Of a DNA stretch of 64,000 bases, positions 1-10,173 are shown piece by piece. Each line of letters opens with the position of its first letter. Position 1 is the first letter of the stretch. The translations under genes and the position numbers were made by a program. The DNA comes from Amyelois transitella (taxonomy: Eukaryota > Arthropoda > Insecta > Lepidoptera > Pyralidae): the NCBI RefSeq assembly GCF_032362555.1, contig NC_083514.1, positions 7,115,001 to 7,179,000 on the forward strand, given 5' to 3'. The notes under the pieces were generated by a model, which was not told the DNA's origin, searched no databases, and worked only from the letters and a program-made list of their open reading frames with translations.

Positions 1-11
1 TAGCTGAATGG

Positions 12-84
12 ACTGAAATAGCTCAGGGGTTAGAGCACTGGTCTTGTAAACCAGGGGTCGAGAGTTCAAATCTCTCTGGGGGCA
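12..84 (+). tRNA. tRNA-Thr(TGT)-like copy, probably a pseudogene
   Basis: The D arm, anticodon arm and T arm read as a threonine tRNA. The anticodon stem is CTGGT/ACCAG (38-42 and 50-54) around the loop CTTGTAA, with anticodon TGT at 45-47. The T stem is GAGAG/CTCTC (60-64 and 72-76). The 3' acceptor strand TGGGGGC (77-83) should pair with GCCCCCA, but the 5' strand at 12-18 is ACTGAAA and pairs at only about three positions. The copy therefore looks 5'-damaged or derived from a partial insertion. A functional tRNA is less likely. Confidence 0.6.
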
Positions 85-569
85 GTAATTTAAGTTGTTT
101 TAATGCATCTTAAATTGGAATTCTTAAATAATATCATATTCATTATAATATTATTTCAGTTGATAGAACACTTACATATAGTAACATAAAGGTATGACAA
201 ACAAAAAATATGTTTACGGTTAAATACTGTATAGTCGCTATAAATAAATATATTTTTGTTATATTTACCAAAAAAAATTTTTTTTATATGGCATGTCAAT
301 CCAAAAATAAGTTAAAATATGTTGTTGTGTTTAAAATTTTATGATAGTGCCGATTGTAATGCGTTTAATTGGAAACAAAAATATATATATAGAATCCAAG
401 CTAATTCTTCCAATATTACATATCTCTTCTTTGAGCTACTTCGCAGGTTTTTGTTTCTAAACTTTAAAACTCTTTTTGGGGACAATTTCGGACCTAGAGA
501 GCCCTGATAAGGTTGGGTTGGAAGTTCTGAGAATCCTTTTTCGATGCCAATTTATTTCTTCTAAAATAG

Positions 570-936
570 AACCAAACGATGCAACACAAAAGAATGAAAA
601 ACTAAACCAAGCAAGTAAACCCCATTTGGTTAAGCTAACAGCTCTTCCAGTAATACATTCGGTTTGAGCAACGCTACTGGTCAAGCTCTACTCTGGTAAC
701 ATCCTCTGAAATACCGCCTTTTCCTGTATCTTTTATTCATTATCATCTTATAATAATTATTTGTATTTTCTGCAATACGAAAAGAAACAAAAGAGAAGTC
801 CCAAACCGAGTAAGCCCCATTTGGTTAGGCTAACAAGCCCTTCTAACATTACCTTCGCTCTGAGCAACGCTACGGGTTAAACACTACTCGGGTAATCCTC
901 CCCTGTAATGTCGACCCAGCCTGTATCTTTTACGAT
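570..936. repeat. Two diverged direct copies of an unclassified repeat
   Basis: The stretches at about 575-736 and 770-936 align with each other. Both contain CCCCATTTGGTTA, then GAGCAACGCTAC, and end near CCTGTATCTTTTA. Divergence is roughly a quarter of positions by eye, so the duplication is old or the copies inserted separately. It could be the 3' end of a LINE, but no reverse transcriptase coding is visible. Confidence 0.45.
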
Positions 937-1946
937 ACGACGCTCTCCGACCCATCTCCGGGGACTTTCCACAGGGTAAGTGAGCCATAAAGGCTCTGTT
1001 TGTAACCCCGAAAGTTGAACTGGTTGGAACCCCATCAAGTTACTCGAAATAGCGGTTATATAGCTTCTAGATAAAAAAATTCTAATACCGCGATTTAGAT
1101 GTTTTCGAAATTTGCAGAGAAAATTCTTAAAAATACAACATGACATTCAAGAAAATAAACAAAAGTCATTTTCTAAATACTTTTAATTTAATTTAAAAAA
1201 TATAATAAACGTTTGAAGCAGTCAAATATCCAAATAAATAATTGTGAAAGTTGCGTTGTTACTGCTAACGCCATCTATTAGTGTCATTGTGAACTAACAT
1301 AAGTATTTTCTAAAAATATTTTTTTTTAATAAGATGGGTAATAACAATCTTCATTGGTGTCTTACATTCGACTCCTGCCTACTGTCCACGGGTGCAGGGG
1401 CTAGAACACATTGGTCTGAATTAAAAAGGTAGTCTAGAAGCCTAGAGCCTCTACTCTACGTCTCTACGTAGAGCATTAACTTTTTACTTTAATGTGGTAA
1501 ATAAACAAATTTTCTGCCAGTATAAATAACAACAAAATAATCTTTGATTATTTAACGAATTTTTACTTTGACTCTCGAGTAAAAAGTGACCATAACTTAA
1601 CGGAGGAATCCGTGCAGTCATCCACCACATAAAGGCTAACTCTGCTGTAAAGGTAATACACAGTTTTGAATAGTTTGTTTGTTACATCCGTGATTCGTAA
1701 TGAGGGAATTTGTGTTCTCCAATCTGTTTTGATCTGTCTGGGGTGGTGATAAAGTTGTTATTTGTGTGTATATGGTTAGATGCGCAGACGCAGGTGTTCG
1801 GGCGCCTGGTCGTCGCCACGGCTACCGCTCTCGCTCACAACTCTCCACTCAGTTATGGTATACATTTATTAATTTGCCTGAGTTGACCGACGCGCCAATA
1901 TATTCATGTAGGTAGATAATAGCTAAGATAAACATATTTTTCGATT
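937..1946. other. Intergenic stretch with no gene seen
   Basis: AT-rich DNA without a convincing reading frame. The one GC-rich patch (about 1780-1850) includes a CAGGTG E-box at 1791-1796 and matches a wider pattern of GC islands reported in the findings. Confidence 0.4.
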
Positions 1947-2178
1947 GCCGTGTGGTTCCCGGAACTTTAGAATAGGATCTTTCTAATGGATTTCGTGAAT
2001 GGCGTCTAAGGCAAATTATAATAAACTCGGAATTATTCGAGTAGGTGATGGGCTAGCAGCCTGTCACTATTTGAATTTCAATTTCATCATTAACCTATTT
2101 GAACGTGGTTTAATATTTTTAAGACTCTTGACTCTCTCCCCTCATGGGATTTTGGCACGATATGTATGTAGGTATGCA
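1947..2178 (+). repeat. SINE copy (lepidopteran family A), diverged
   Basis: The copy runs from the conserved head GCCGTGTGGTTCCCGG through the internal GATGGGCTAGCAGCCTGTCA block to a TATGTATGTA tail. Substitutions and a shortened head mark it as old. It carries no coding sequence. Confidence 0.75.
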
Positions 2179-2664
2179 TCCCGGTTTAAGTTATTTTAAA
2201 ATTTTAAACAGGCAAAAACAAATGAATGAATCCATCAAGACATCATTATAGTAAACAATGTATATTTGAAAAATACCTGCAGAAAGCAGTTCTATCTATG
2301 ACAGCGATTTTTTTAAAGACATCTTTTTAACACAATAATATCTTCTTCCTTCTCTTTGTTGCAGGTAAACAAATCGAACCTCACTTAATTGCAGGTAAAA
2401 TTAAATATAGCCATATTATTATTGCATTTAAAATTATTTTTTAATATTATTTTATTAACTTCTTCGTATGTACGAATCTAAAAATAAATTGTTAGAAGTT
2501 GCTAGTCCATTGCCTAAAAGAATAAAAAAAGAAAATATATATTTTTCAATTATGTAAGCCACCCTTGCAACACCAAAAATCTCTACTACTTAGGTACTGT
2601 TTTAACAATTATATATGTAGTTTGGCCATAATACAATGCGTTACAAAAAATCCATGCTGGTTGT

Positions 2665-2892
2665 TCCGTGTGGGTTCCGGCACGTTTCCACCACTCATCT
2701 TTCCATGGATGTCATAAAAGGCGATTAAGGAAAGGCTAATAAACTTGGGATTCTTCTATTAGGCGATGGACTAGTAACCTTTCACTATTATATCATTAAG
2801 GCATACAGCTGAATATAGCCTTTCAGTTTTTCAAGACTGTTAGCTCTGTCTACCCCGCAGGGGATTTAGACGTGACTGTATGTTTTTACGTA
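2665..2892 (+). repeat. SINE copy (family A), partial head
   Basis: The CCGTGTGGGTTCCGGCAC head is followed by GGATGTCATAAAAGGCGATT and ends in CTGTCTACCCCGCAGGGG. Part of the region after the head is missing compared with fuller copies in the window. Confidence 0.75.
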
Positions 2893-3590
2893 CAAAACAT
2901 GCAAAATGTTTTACTAAAATAATACACAGATATGTGTTTGCTGTCAAGTTAACTCTAGGCGTTTATTATTTTATTGTAAGTATACTTACTGATTTTTCAC
3001 AGAGTGTACCATAAACGTGTAGTGTACCGTTGAAACTAAGTCTCTTATAAAATGACTGTTAATTTAAAATTATAGTAAAATAAATTTGAAATATTTGAAC
3101 TACAACTAAATATCAGTTTTGTAGATAATTTCACTTATATTGGAAGACCTTTACGGAGCACTTAAGAAATTTTGTTTAAGTATCTATTTTATGATTCTTA
3201 TTAGTTGAGACAAAACTATTCAAATCTATAGGTACGAGTAGATATTTGTATGTGTATAAAACTCTTCCGTTACTGAATGACTGACAGACAACGCACAGCC
3301 CAAACCACTGGGGCTAGAGATTTTAAATTCGACATATAAGTTCCTTATGTGATTAAAGCGTTCACTCAGAGAAGATTTTCCGAAATTCCCGCGGGAACGT
3401 TTCGATTTACTCGGGTTCAAACACCATATGTACTATAAATCAAACATCAATGGTTTACTTTGTAAAAATATTTTTATTAGATAATTTGTTTTCAATTGTG
3501 ATGAGTTTTATCTGTCTCATCCATGATATCACTTTAAGTGCCTACACTAACAAAGTTCATTTTGTCTGATAATAATGTTCAATTCAATCT
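2893..3590. other. Intergenic stretch with a Helitron-5'-like fragment
   Basis: No gene is seen. Positions 3255-3425 resemble the 5' part of the elements at 58511 and 59834, sharing AAAACTCTTCCGTTACTGA and GACAGACAACGCACAG, but are diverged and lack a recognisable 3' end. The rest is AT-rich. Confidence 0.5.
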
Positions 3591-3854
3591 ACATACATAC
3601 ATACATATGGTCACGTCTATATCCCTTGCGGGGTAGACAGAGCCAACAGTCTTGAAAAGACTGAATGGCCACGTTCAGCTATTTGGCTTAATGATAGAAC
3701 CGAGATTCAAATAGTGACAGGTTGCTAGCCCATCGCCTAAAAGAGGAATCCTAAGTTTATAAGCCTATCCCTTAGTCGCCTTTTACGACATCCATGGGAA
3801 AGAGATGGAGTGGTCCTATTCTTTTTTGTAATAGTGCCGGGAACCACACGGCAC
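3591..3854 (-). repeat. Full-length SINE (family A) with target-site duplication
   Basis: On the minus strand the element starts with GCCGTGTGGTTCCCGGCAC and ends in a GTATGTATGTATGT tail, about 264 bp. It is flanked by the direct repeat AATTCAATCT at 3581-3590 and 3855-3864, possibly one base longer on the left. It is the best reference copy for the family here. The head could be tRNA-derived, but I see no clean tRNA fold. Confidence 0.88.
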
Positions 3855-3864
3855 AATTCAATCT

Positions 3865-5460
3865 CTTATAAATTATACAATTTATATGTTTATAATAATC
3901 AGTGTTGTGGCGTACACTTTACGTGGGCCACATAGACTAAGCTATTGAATAAATCATTTGCGAATCTATGCAGTTGGACTGCATTCCGACCGCGGTCGAA
4001 CACAGGGATTTCGAATAGAATTCCACAAAGTTTGTGTTTAGCAACTAAAATAGATAAACTATACATTGATTAACAAAAAGAATAAATATTAAAATGTACA
4101 AACCATCTAAATAAAACTAAAATAAATCTAAATATAAGTAATAAGGAGATATCATAATACCTTTCACAAAGATACAGCCAAATATAGCGGTCCCAGTATC
4201 TTAAAATATAATTGTGAAAATCATAAAATTGTGAAATTTTCAATGTTTACCTACATTTACTCCATAGAAATCGTAACAAGACTAAATAACTTTAAATAAA
4301 ATAAGTCTTGAATTAAGTACTCGTATAAAAATATTTTCTTTATGTGGTGAAATAAGTGATCACTGTTACCTTTTTAAGATAAAACAAATATTCGACCAAT
4401 TTTATCGTTTCAGTACTATCTGATGGATCGTTGACATGCAGATAAGGAACAAATACACAGTAAAAACCATGCTATAAGAAGATAACGCTCGATGTGATGT
4501 AATTTTACGAAAATAAATCTTAAATCATATTTACTACCACGATACATACCAGTTTTTGCACGTAATGGTCGGTCATGCATTTCAAATCGCCGCGTCCTTC
4601 CTCCTAATTTAGGGAAATGTCTGAACTGACAAAACTTTACGAAAAGAATATTAACTGAATGTTTCTTCTGACATAAATCTACAAATCTACTTGAGGTTTG
4701 ATTTTGATGAAATGTAAAAGGTATGTAGGATCTGTTTATAGAATTTTTAAGTTTGTGAAACAAGTGACTTTCATAATTATGAAAAAAAATGTGAAGTCAT
4801 ATTTCGCGACGAACAACTAGTTCTATACGATGTAACAGAGGATAGATGTCAATTGGTGAATCAAATCTATTTTTGTTAATACGTAGACAGTCGTGAGGTG
4901 GCAAGTCAAGACTGCTAACAATAGCAGGCGTTATTTTTTTTTTATTAGCTTCTTACTCAACTCTAATAGAGTATATCGACAAGCCAGAGGCGTAGCGCAG
5001 CTTGTCATAGTGATCCAATAATGCGACTTAGGGTCAAGGTAACTCTTTAACGATAGTTGTTTAATATTTTATCTGACACCTTAACCTTACTATTTGGAAA
5101 GTGTCTTAAATGTCTCAAAATATTTCACCTCCATTCCAAATGAGCCTTTTTATCCAATGTAAACGATATTTTAGAAGATTTGCGATTAGAATTATTAACA
5201 TCACTTAAGCATGTGTTTATCTCTGATTAATAACTCATTTAAATGTCCAGTTAAGTATGATCAAGGAAAACTGAATTATTATCAGTAACCTTCATTAAAT
5301 AATTGTCATTTTTATTCGTTCATTAACAGATCGCCATTGTTACTTGACGAGTATTTAAATTAACAACAAACAAGTATGATCAATTTGTTAGTCAGTTTAC
5401 TTATCGAGAAAACACACGACACTCGTGCGGTGTGCACTCTCAACTAGTCGACCCTCACTA
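3865..5460. other. Intergenic stretch with no gene seen
   Basis: AT-rich non-coding DNA between the SINE and the promoter of the first cysteine-synthase-like gene. The longest frame (115 codons, minus strand, 4416-4763) has no recognisable domain and biased composition, so I do not call it. The 15-mer GTATGTAGGATCTGT at 4721-4735 recurs in the hairpin at 18475-18489. Confidence 0.4.
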
Positions 5461-5466
5461 GCCAAT

Positions 5467-5503
5467 TATTTATACGAACGCCGAGGGCCACAAAGCGTCA
5501 GTG
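5467..5503 (+). promoter_or_regulatory. Candidate core promoter of the first cysteine-synthase-like gene
   Basis: A TATA-like TTTATA at 5469-5474 lies about 31 bp before the A of an arthropod initiator TCAGTG (5498-5503). The spacing is that of a classic insect TATA plus initiator promoter. It would give a leader of about 46 nt before the ATG at 5547. The start site is inferred from motifs only. Confidence 0.5.
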
Positions 5504-5546
5504 TGTTTTTTATACGGCGTACATACGCAGCAATAAAAGAAGAATC

Positions 5547-6527
5547 ATGGCACCAGTGGACGGAGTAGACAATGAGATTAAATCATCAGCCTTGGACCTC
5601 ATCGGCAATACACCCATTGTCGCTCTCGACCGCATCTACCCAGGGCCCGGCCGCATTCTTGCTAAATGTGAGTTCATGAATCCTGGCGCCTCGATCAAAT
5701 GTCGTTCATCACTGCACATGATACGGAAGGCGAAGGAATCCGGCGAGCTGAAGCCAGGACAACCAGTCATTGAAGTAACGTCGGGTAATCAGGGATGCGG
5801 CCTTGCTGTTGTGTGTTCAGTACTGGGACATCCACTCACATTGACTATGTCCAAGGGTAACAGTGTGCAGCGAGCTATTCATATGGAAGCTCTAGGTGCA
5901 AAGTGCATCAGAGTACCGCAAGTAGAAGGGACATACGGAAACGTTACTCTGGCAGATGTCCAGGCCGTTGAGGAAGTTGGTTTAAAGATTGTCGAGGAAA
6001 CTAAAGCATTTTACGTGAACCAGTTTAACAATGAAGGGAATTCTGAGTCTCACTATTTGACTACTGGCCCTGAGATTTGGAAACAAACGGGACAACATGT
6101 TGATGTGTTCTTGGCAACCGTTGGAACAGCCGGTACGTTCGCTGGAACTTCGAAATATTTGAAAGAGAAAAATCCCAAATTGTTATCATTTGTAGTGGAG
6201 CCTGCTGGTTCTGAGCCAATCAAAGGTGAACCAATTACAAAGCCATTGCATCTGCTACAAGGTTCTGGGTATGGATGTGTTCCAAATTTATTTAAATTTG
6301 ACTTCATTGATGGGACTGTGAGCGTAACAGACGAAGAAGCAGTTAAATATAAACAACTTATCGGTGAGAAGGAAGGACTTTACGTCGGATACACGAGTGG
6401 TGCTAATGTTGCTGCAGCAATGAAACTCCTGGAGTCTGGTCGTGTGCCCAAGGATTCTTGGATAGTAACTACTTTAAACGATACCGGATTGAAGTATACA
6501 CCTGTACCAGAAGAATTAACCCATTAA
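5547..6527 (+). CDS. Cysteine synthase / beta-cyanoalanine synthase-like PLP enzyme, copy 1
   Basis: A single uninterrupted exon of 326 residues from the PLP fold-type II family (OASS/CBS/CAS). Enzymes of this type make cysteine from O-acetylserine and sulfide, or detoxify cyanide with cysteine to beta-cyanoalanine. Visible motifs are LIGNTPIV near the start, the PLP lysine in NPGASIKCR (K51), TSGNQG (78-83), the phosphate-binding loop GTAGT (193-197) and YTSGAN (282-287). Most family members have KDR, SGNTG and GTGGT at these places, so this copy is diverged around the active site while keeping the lysine. Length is normal for a cysteine-synthase core without regulatory domains. The lack of introns fits the reported bacterial origin of this family in Lepidoptera. 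It is roughly 86% identical by eye to the copy at 19598-20578. The substrate is not certain. Confidence 0.9.
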   Translation: MAPVDGVDNEIKSSALDLIGNTPIVALDRIYPGPGRILAKCEFMNPGASIKCRSSLHMIRKAKESGELKPGQPVIEVTSGNQGCGLAVVCSVLGHPLTLTMSKGNSVQRAIHMEALGAKCIRVPQVEGTYGNVTLADVQAVEEVGLKIVEETKAFYVNQFNNEGNSESHYLTTGPEIWKQTGQHVDVFLATVGTAGTFAGTSKYLKEKNPKLLSFVVEPAGSEPIKGEPITKPLHLLQGSGYGCVPNLFKFDFIDGTVSVTDEEAVKYKQLIGEKEGLYVGYTSGANVAAAMKLLESGRVPKDSWIVTTLNDTGLKYTPVPEELTH

Positions 6528-6607
6528 TTTAAACTTTTGTTGTGTTTTTCATATATTAAATTAATGATAAGAATATTATTAAGCCAAGCAGATAAACGTG
6601 ATTTTTA

Positions 6608-6675
6608 AGTCTTGATGGCTGTTGGTTCTGTCTACCCCGCAAGATATAAGATATAGACGTGTTTATGTATGTATA
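6608..6675 (+). repeat. SINE fragment (family A) in the 3' flank
   Basis: Only the 3' part of the SINE is present, from GTCTTGATGGCTGTTGG through TCTACCCCGC to a TATGTATGTA tail. It lies between the stop codon of the upstream gene and the first canonical AATAAA (about 6739-6744), so it may be transcribed within the 3' UTR. Confidence 0.65.
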
Positions 6676-6948
6676 AGAATATATTTTTGTGCAATGTACA
6701 ATAATAAGTATACACAATAGTGCGACAACCAGAAGATTAATAAATCAAAATTTTGAAACATCAAGTTTTTATTTAGAAATATTAACATAAGCATAAACTA
6801 CCAATTTTTATTATTTTTAACATACCTAACGAAAATCAGTAAACCCAAACATTTTCTTATCTATGTAATGTTATCATATCCATCCATTTGATAATAATAT
6901 CTAATATTATTCGTAAAGATGTAACCTGTTATACAATTTTATATTTTA

Positions 6949-7160
6949 CTAGCTGTGCCCGCGACTTCGTCCGCGTGGAAAAGTTATTATGGGCATCATT
7001 GAAGCCCTCAAAGATGAATACTTTTCCCCGTTCCTTTTTCACATTTTCCATTATTTCTTCGCTCTTAATAATTGCAATGTCAAGCCTTCCTCGATAAATG
7101 GTCTATTCGACGCAAAAATAATTTTTCAATTCGGACCAGTAGTTCCTGAGATAAAAAAAG
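6949..7160 (-). mobile_element. Truncated non-autonomous Helitron
   Basis: On the minus strand the element ends in a hairpin (CGCGGAC / GTCGCG) followed by GGCACAGCTAG, with the CTAG terminus at 6949-6952 and a T target base beyond it. This is the Helitron 3' signature. The 5' end is not found: the similarity to the copy at 17406-17679 stops where a SINE begins at about 7162. No Rep/helicase coding is present. Confidence 0.72.
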
Positions 7161-7161
7161 C

Positions 7162-7400
7162 GCCGTGTGGTTCCCGGCATCAATATAAAAAGAATAGGAC
7201 CACTCCATCTCTTTCCCATGAATGTCGTATATGTGTGTATGGCATAGGCTTATAGACTTGGAATTTTTCTTTTAGGCGATGGTCTAGCAACTATTCAAAT
7301 TCTTTTATTAAACCAAACATCTGAACGTGGCCTATCAGTCTTTTCAAGATTGCTGGCTCTGTCTATCATGCAAGGAATATAAACGTGATTGTAAGGATGT
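7162..7400 (+). repeat. SINE copy (family A) abutting a Helitron
   Basis: Begins GCCGTGTGGTTCCCGGCA, carries AGAATAGGACCACTCCATCT and the TTTTAGGCGATGG block, and ends at GTGATTGTAAGGATG. It replaces the 5' half of the adjacent Helitron, so it inserted there or the junction was rearranged. Confidence 0.8.
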
Positions 7401-9990
7401 TTCAAAATTAAAAAAAAAAACTGGTCATTACATACTTGAACAAAAACATTTAGTTTCTTATGCAATGAAATCATTAAATACTTACCTACTATAGGTGTTG
7501 TACGTTGAAGTTTTTGTGTTGGCTGCTGCACGGCTCCAGCAAAAAACCATGTGAATAAAACCGCGAAAATCACTTTAAAATTAATACTTATCTTTGCTCT
7601 AAATTAATAATACCCGTTTTGTAACCTTTTTAAAATACTCGTACCAAACTTTATTGCTGAATATTTCAACCACTAATTACTTTCCAAGCCAAAATGTATA
7701 TGACCCAAAAACAAGTCTATAAATAACCCTTTGAAATCAACAAGCCGCTGATATTCGCTCCAGGCAACATTCCAAAATGACTTAACCCAAATCAGGGTGC
7801 AAATAGTAAAAAAGTTCACCTAAGCGCCAAAAAGCGAAACCTTATTTCGCATTTCCGATTAAGTGGAGCGCACACCTGCCGCTTAGTGTCCAAATAAAGA
7901 TATATCTCGTGAATTTGAAATGCTGAAGTCATTATTATTAGGACGTCAATTTGTTCTCTGTACAGATTATTCTGAGTTGATTTCATATGTGAATCGTCAT
8001 CATGCATCACGCTTCAGATCCGTCCGCCCGTTCACCGTTCCGTTTGGTTCCCGTGATCATGATTGTTGCTTAAGGTGCGAACTACATAGTTCATTAGTTC
8101 ATTAAGCCGCCTCTTGACACATCCAAAGGTAGCAGATTTATAGAGTGTTTTATAGAAATTTCTTTTAACCAAATACCAGGTTTCGTGTGTGGTCAAAAAT
8201 TTAAAAAGATTAATTAAAATTGTACAGGCATCTTCGTCTTGCTGACTTTATTGCCTAAATTACTGCTCAGGAAGGCTTTCGAGACGCTAATTACCTTTAT
8301 TCAATTAACGAAGGAAATCCATTATTGACGCGTTCTTTCTCAGAAGGTGTCCAGCTGCAAGATCAATTAGAAATAACTCATTACATCGCAATTTTAATTT
8401 TGGGTGCCCAGTCAGTGCTGATTTAGGGTTGGTACAGACTGTAAAGTATGAATTAAAATTATTTAAAACTATATTATTCTACAATTTTTTGAAGAGAACA
8501 GTTACATCATAAATTAAGCAAAAACAAATTAGTTATTTTTATTTATTTTTTATTTGGCACAGCATAGTATTGTTTCCAATAGTTTCTGTCATGTAAAAAT
8601 CAAAGGTACTTTCGTTATCTACCGTGAAATTTGCGGACTAAAATAAATAAGTTATACCTAATTTTAATTACTGATATAACAAGTTGTAAATACTCCATTG
8701 AAAAACTTCACAATCTGGACTTCCTGACCGATTGAAGAAATACTCAAATAATTAGAATAACAAACTGACTGTTCAACCAATTTAAGGGCCAATTTTATAT
8801 TTTTTATCCCGACTCTCGCCTAGAGCGGTCCAGACAACAAATACTTTGGCACAGTTTACCAAAAATGCCAAACGAGTCGGTGTAAAAAACTCAAGCAACG
8901 CCCATCTAACGATCAGATTTCTTAGGATTTCTTTAATCATTGGCAGCAGGTGCGACTGCAGGATAGAACATGTATTTTTTACTCATTCTATATTGGACAT
9001 ATCCTTAATAGGTTGTTGCGAAATCGCGAAGCCGCTTTGAAAGTCGTTAGTTTTAAGTCCGGGATATCAGAGAATAATTTCTGAGAATTGCATGTCTTGA
9101 ATAAATCAAGCACAATAAGTTAACCATTAAATTATAGATAATAAATAAGACATAAATAAATATATACGAGACATTCTACATATATTATACTCGTAGGAAT
9201 GAGTGTGGAGTGAATCAGAAACCCTGCCGAAGCGACAGCTGGTTAACAAAAAATAAACTCTATTTGATTATTCTGTATTATTCAAAGCTTACAATCTAGA
9301 CATTCGTAGAAAAAGAAAGCAGCGAAAATAAAGATTATAAAAAATATTAAACAAAATATTCTAGAGAAGATTTAAATATTTGAGAGTCTATATCATGGAT
9401 TGTGATCTTCGACTATTACTAAGATTTGGAACTAAAAGATTTGCCGCCAACTTCGTTTTTGCGGCATTCGACGCAAAATTATAGACATTTCAGTTTACGA
9501 TTCAAATAAATAAAAATAAGGATTTTACAATCATCACAACCGGTAATTTTGAACGTTTGAAACCATTAAAATGACCACCGGTGACCCAGGGATTCTGGTG
9601 GCAACAAAACAAAGGAACTACTTATTATTATTATCACTTTAATAATATGAAGAACACGATATATATAACACTGATATTTATATTACAGGAATTTATTTGC
9701 CGAGTATTAAAAAAAAATATTTTGATTAATGATAAAAAATGTGAAAGAAAATAAAAATGGGCCTAAACAGTATTTGATTTTTCATAGTACTTTAGTCAAG
9801 AATATTTTACCACCAATTTTATTTTTATATTTTCAGCTTCGTCACATATTGATTTAGCCCCTTGTTTGACCAACAACACATTAAATGGCCATCCTTATTT
9901 GCGGAGATCTGCCGTTGTTTGCTCAAATATTAGCAGACGTGAGATTGGCGTCTCGAGAAGGTTTAGTAAAAATAAAACGCAATATTATAA
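7401..9990. other. Intergenic stretch with no gene seen
   Basis: AT-rich DNA with short unrelated reading frames only. A CAGGTG E-box lies at 8947-8952. I see no repeat that I can classify. Confidence 0.4.
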
Positions 9991-10173
9991 TCATGTCTTT
10001 ATCCTTTGTGAGGTAGACAGAGCCATCAGTCTAGAAAAGACTAAAAGAGTATGACACAGTAATGGCATTGGCATTCGAATAGTGCTAAGTTGCTAGCCCA
10101 TCGCCTACAAGAAGAATGCAAGTTTATTAGCCTCTCCCTTAATTGCCTTTTACAACATGGGAAATATGGTGTA
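9991..10173 (-). repeat. SINE (family A), 3' part interrupted by a mariner
   Basis: Reads as a minus-strand SINE from its tail side (GTCTTTATCCTTTGTGAGG, then TTGCTAGCCCATCGCCTA) up to ACATGGGAAATATGG, where the mariner starts. The head of the same SINE resumes after the mariner at about 11494-11537. The SINE is older than the mariner. Confidence 0.78.

Noticed and set aside
4416-4763. 115-codon minus-strand frame
   Set aside because: No family resemblance, no splice or promoter context, and low-complexity composition.
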